From assembly GCF_033807715.1 (NCBI RefSeq), contig NC_084590.1:35119505-35183504 (forward strand): 64,000 bases of DNA, given 5' to 3'. Both the position numbers and the translations under genes were made by a program. Source of the DNA: Cololabis saira (lineage: Eukaryota; Chordata; Actinopteri; Beloniformes; Belonidae). Shown piece after piece: positions 62,301-64,000 of this stretch. Every line of letters begins with the position of its first letter. Position 1 is the first letter of the stretch. The notes beneath the pieces were generated by a model. The model had not been told where the DNA came from. It made no database searches and saw only the letters and a list, made by a program, of their open reading frames with translations.

Positions 62301-63465
62301 GACTCCAGCTGAAGTTCACAACCCCTCAAGAGTTCAGGTCGGGACGAGGGTCTTTCCGAGGGAGATTGAACTCTCTGCCGTGGTCTCACGTGACTGGAGC
62401 ATATGCTCAGTCACCCCAAGAGTGGAAAAAAGCTCCACTTTCAGCCTCTTGGAGTTCTTTCCAACTTATTTTATGGCTAGCTACAGATCATAAGGAGCCA
62501 AACAAACAGAGAGGGGATAGATGGTCAGAGCGAGGGGCCAGAAACAGCGAGACAGAGACAGGCCTAGTGTTCACAAACGTTAAGTAGGACGTGAGAGATG
62601 GGAAGAGCCCGGTGCAACTAAAGTGGAGTTTCCATGTGAACACTCTGCAGGTGTATTTCATATTTTTCTGATGCCGTGGATGTATGCGGCTCTTTGCATA
62701 TGGTGTAGGTGTGTGGTGTCACAGTGCTGCTCGGTGAACTCAGGTTCCTCTCTGTACAGGAAGGCCCTGATTAGCACTAACGAGAACTCCAGACCATATT
62801 AATGCAACCACACACCTCTTCCCTCTTTCTCCCTCCGCCTCTCCTCTCCAGGTCTTGCCATCTGCACTCTCCACATTCCCTGCCAGACATCATAAACCCA
62901 CTGCAGATCCCTGAGACACACCAGAGCCCTGAGGGGGGTAAGCAGGGGCTTCCATGCACTCAGCTGCCTCTCGCAACATTCAGCCCCACTACATAATGTC
63001 CCAACACATATGGTGAGACATATGTAGTTCGCAAACTTGAAAAATCTTAAACCATATGCCAGAATTCTCAGGACAAACATTTGCACGCCTAAACAAACAC
63101 AGGATCCACAATGAAAACTGAGATATCATGCAGGTGCAAACATTCACAACTCCCCTGAAAAAACACTTGTTTTCTGTTTCCAGTAAACTACAATTTGCAT
63201 AGAAAAGAATTTGGAGAGAGAGATGAAAGATAAGGAGAGCATGAGGCCGCGAGATGGTGAGAGAAAGGGAGGATGGAAAAAGGGTCTGCTGGTGTGCAAG
63301 TCTTATTAAATGTTCCTGCAGATGGACAGACAGGGCGTTTTCATATTGAGACATGGATACCCTCTCCTGTATTCTCTTGACTCCCACCCACATTAACATG
63401 TGTTTTACATTCAAAGCAGAGATGTGCAAACCAATAGCCAACTACTCAGTGTGACTGGCAGCTCG
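56340..63465. other. Right-hand intergenic region, no gene supported
   Basis: No convincing exon is present. A (CA)n tract lies at 59200-59224. Frames of 60-154 codons (for example 59872-60075, 61189-61578, 62123-62587) lack known domains and mostly overlap others on both strands. Near 61108-61230 a pyrimidine tract plus AG is followed by ATATG|GTGAGT, which has exon-like edges but no sustained coding frame. Confidence 0.4.
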
Positions 63466-63466
63466 T

Positions 63467-63467
<1 letters not shown>

Positions 63468-63537
<70 letters not shown>
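63468..63537. repeat. (TC)n microsatellite, about 35 units
   Basis: An unbroken CT array. The Arg-Glu frames on the opposite strand are artefacts. Confidence 0.97.
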
Positions 63538-63539
<2 letters not shown>

Positions 63540-64000
63540 CTTGCTCGCTCACTGTAGTCATTGAAATGGACTTCTCGTACAAAAAGCATAAAGACTTTGT
63601 GTGTTTCTGCTCCCTTGAAGTAAAGAACAAACAAACCAGGAAGTAAAGCGTTAACCTTTTTTATTCAAAATGAAGAAAAAGAGCTAGCTGGGGTTGAGGC
63701 ATGTGGAAATGGTGACAATGAGAAAGCAGGATGTTTAATCAGAATAATATATAATGTTTATCCTTTAAAATGAGGACATCTTAGAAACTAATCTTGGAAT
63801 CTTGGGCATTGTAAAACACAAATCAGTGGGTTCAGCCAGTAGTTGTGTGGTTCGGGGGTACACCACATGAATAAAAAAGAACCAAGTACAATTTCTTCAT
63901 TTCCATATTAAGTTCAGTCCCTTGGTGACATTATTGCAATATACATTTTTTTAAGTGAATTATTTATTTTAAACTAATCTCTTTTTATGAAAGGAGACTG
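63540..64000. other. Right edge, nothing identified
   Basis: AT-rich sequence without a recognisable gene or repeat. Confidence 0.4.

Overview
The window is vertebrate nuclear DNA, almost certainly from a teleost fish. It has spliced genes with GT-AG introns, very long (CA)n and (TA)n microsatellites, and a typical fish repeat load: hAT and mariner MITEs, Tc1-like remnants, a Harbinger derivative, and Tx1- and L1-type LINE pieces. Only two protein-coding genes can be supported, both on the + strand. Most of the other long open frames are shadows or low-complexity translations of microsatellites.

Positions 1-4.7 kb hold the 3' half of tsr1, the pre-40S ribosome biogenesis factor. Eight exons between 2491 and 4647 join into 377 residues plus a stop. 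The N-terminal half lies beyond the left edge. A hAT-type element with 8-bp target duplications sits in the intron just before the first visible exon.

Positions 4.7-24 kb are intergenic and rich in transposons. A nested pile occupies 9.6-15.5 kb: a minus-strand L1-type LINE 3' end, then a decayed plus-strand Tx1-type LINE that is split by a Harbinger-derived element and, further on, by a short hAT-like MITE. A degenerate Tc1 copy lies at 21.5-22.6 kb.

Positions 24-33 kb hold hic1, a BTB/POZ zinc-finger transcriptional repressor. A CpG-rich block ending in a splice donor (about 24.0-24.36 kb) looks like a non-coding first exon. A second first exon (ending at 25748) supplies an in-frame N-terminal extension. 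One large exon (29910-32128) encodes nearly the whole protein: BTB domain, CtBP-binding motif, sumoylation-type site and five C2H2 fingers.

Positions 33-64 kb contain no gene that I can support. They hold microsatellites, a second Tc1 remnant, a SINE-like repeat, a LINE 3' fragment, a 723-bp mariner-type MITE with about 110-bp inverted repeats, and a copy of a roughly 300-bp segment that also lies in the hic1 intron. This could be regulatory landscape for hic1, but sequence alone does not show it.

The two genes do not form a functional unit. Their adjacency is of interest for synteny, because in mammals HIC1 and TSR1 are separated by SMG6 and SRR. I did not find a new biological system. The most useful leads are the hic1 first-exon and uORF arrangement, the repeated motif in its C-terminal tail, the nested transposons and the 18.7-kb-spaced duplicated segment.
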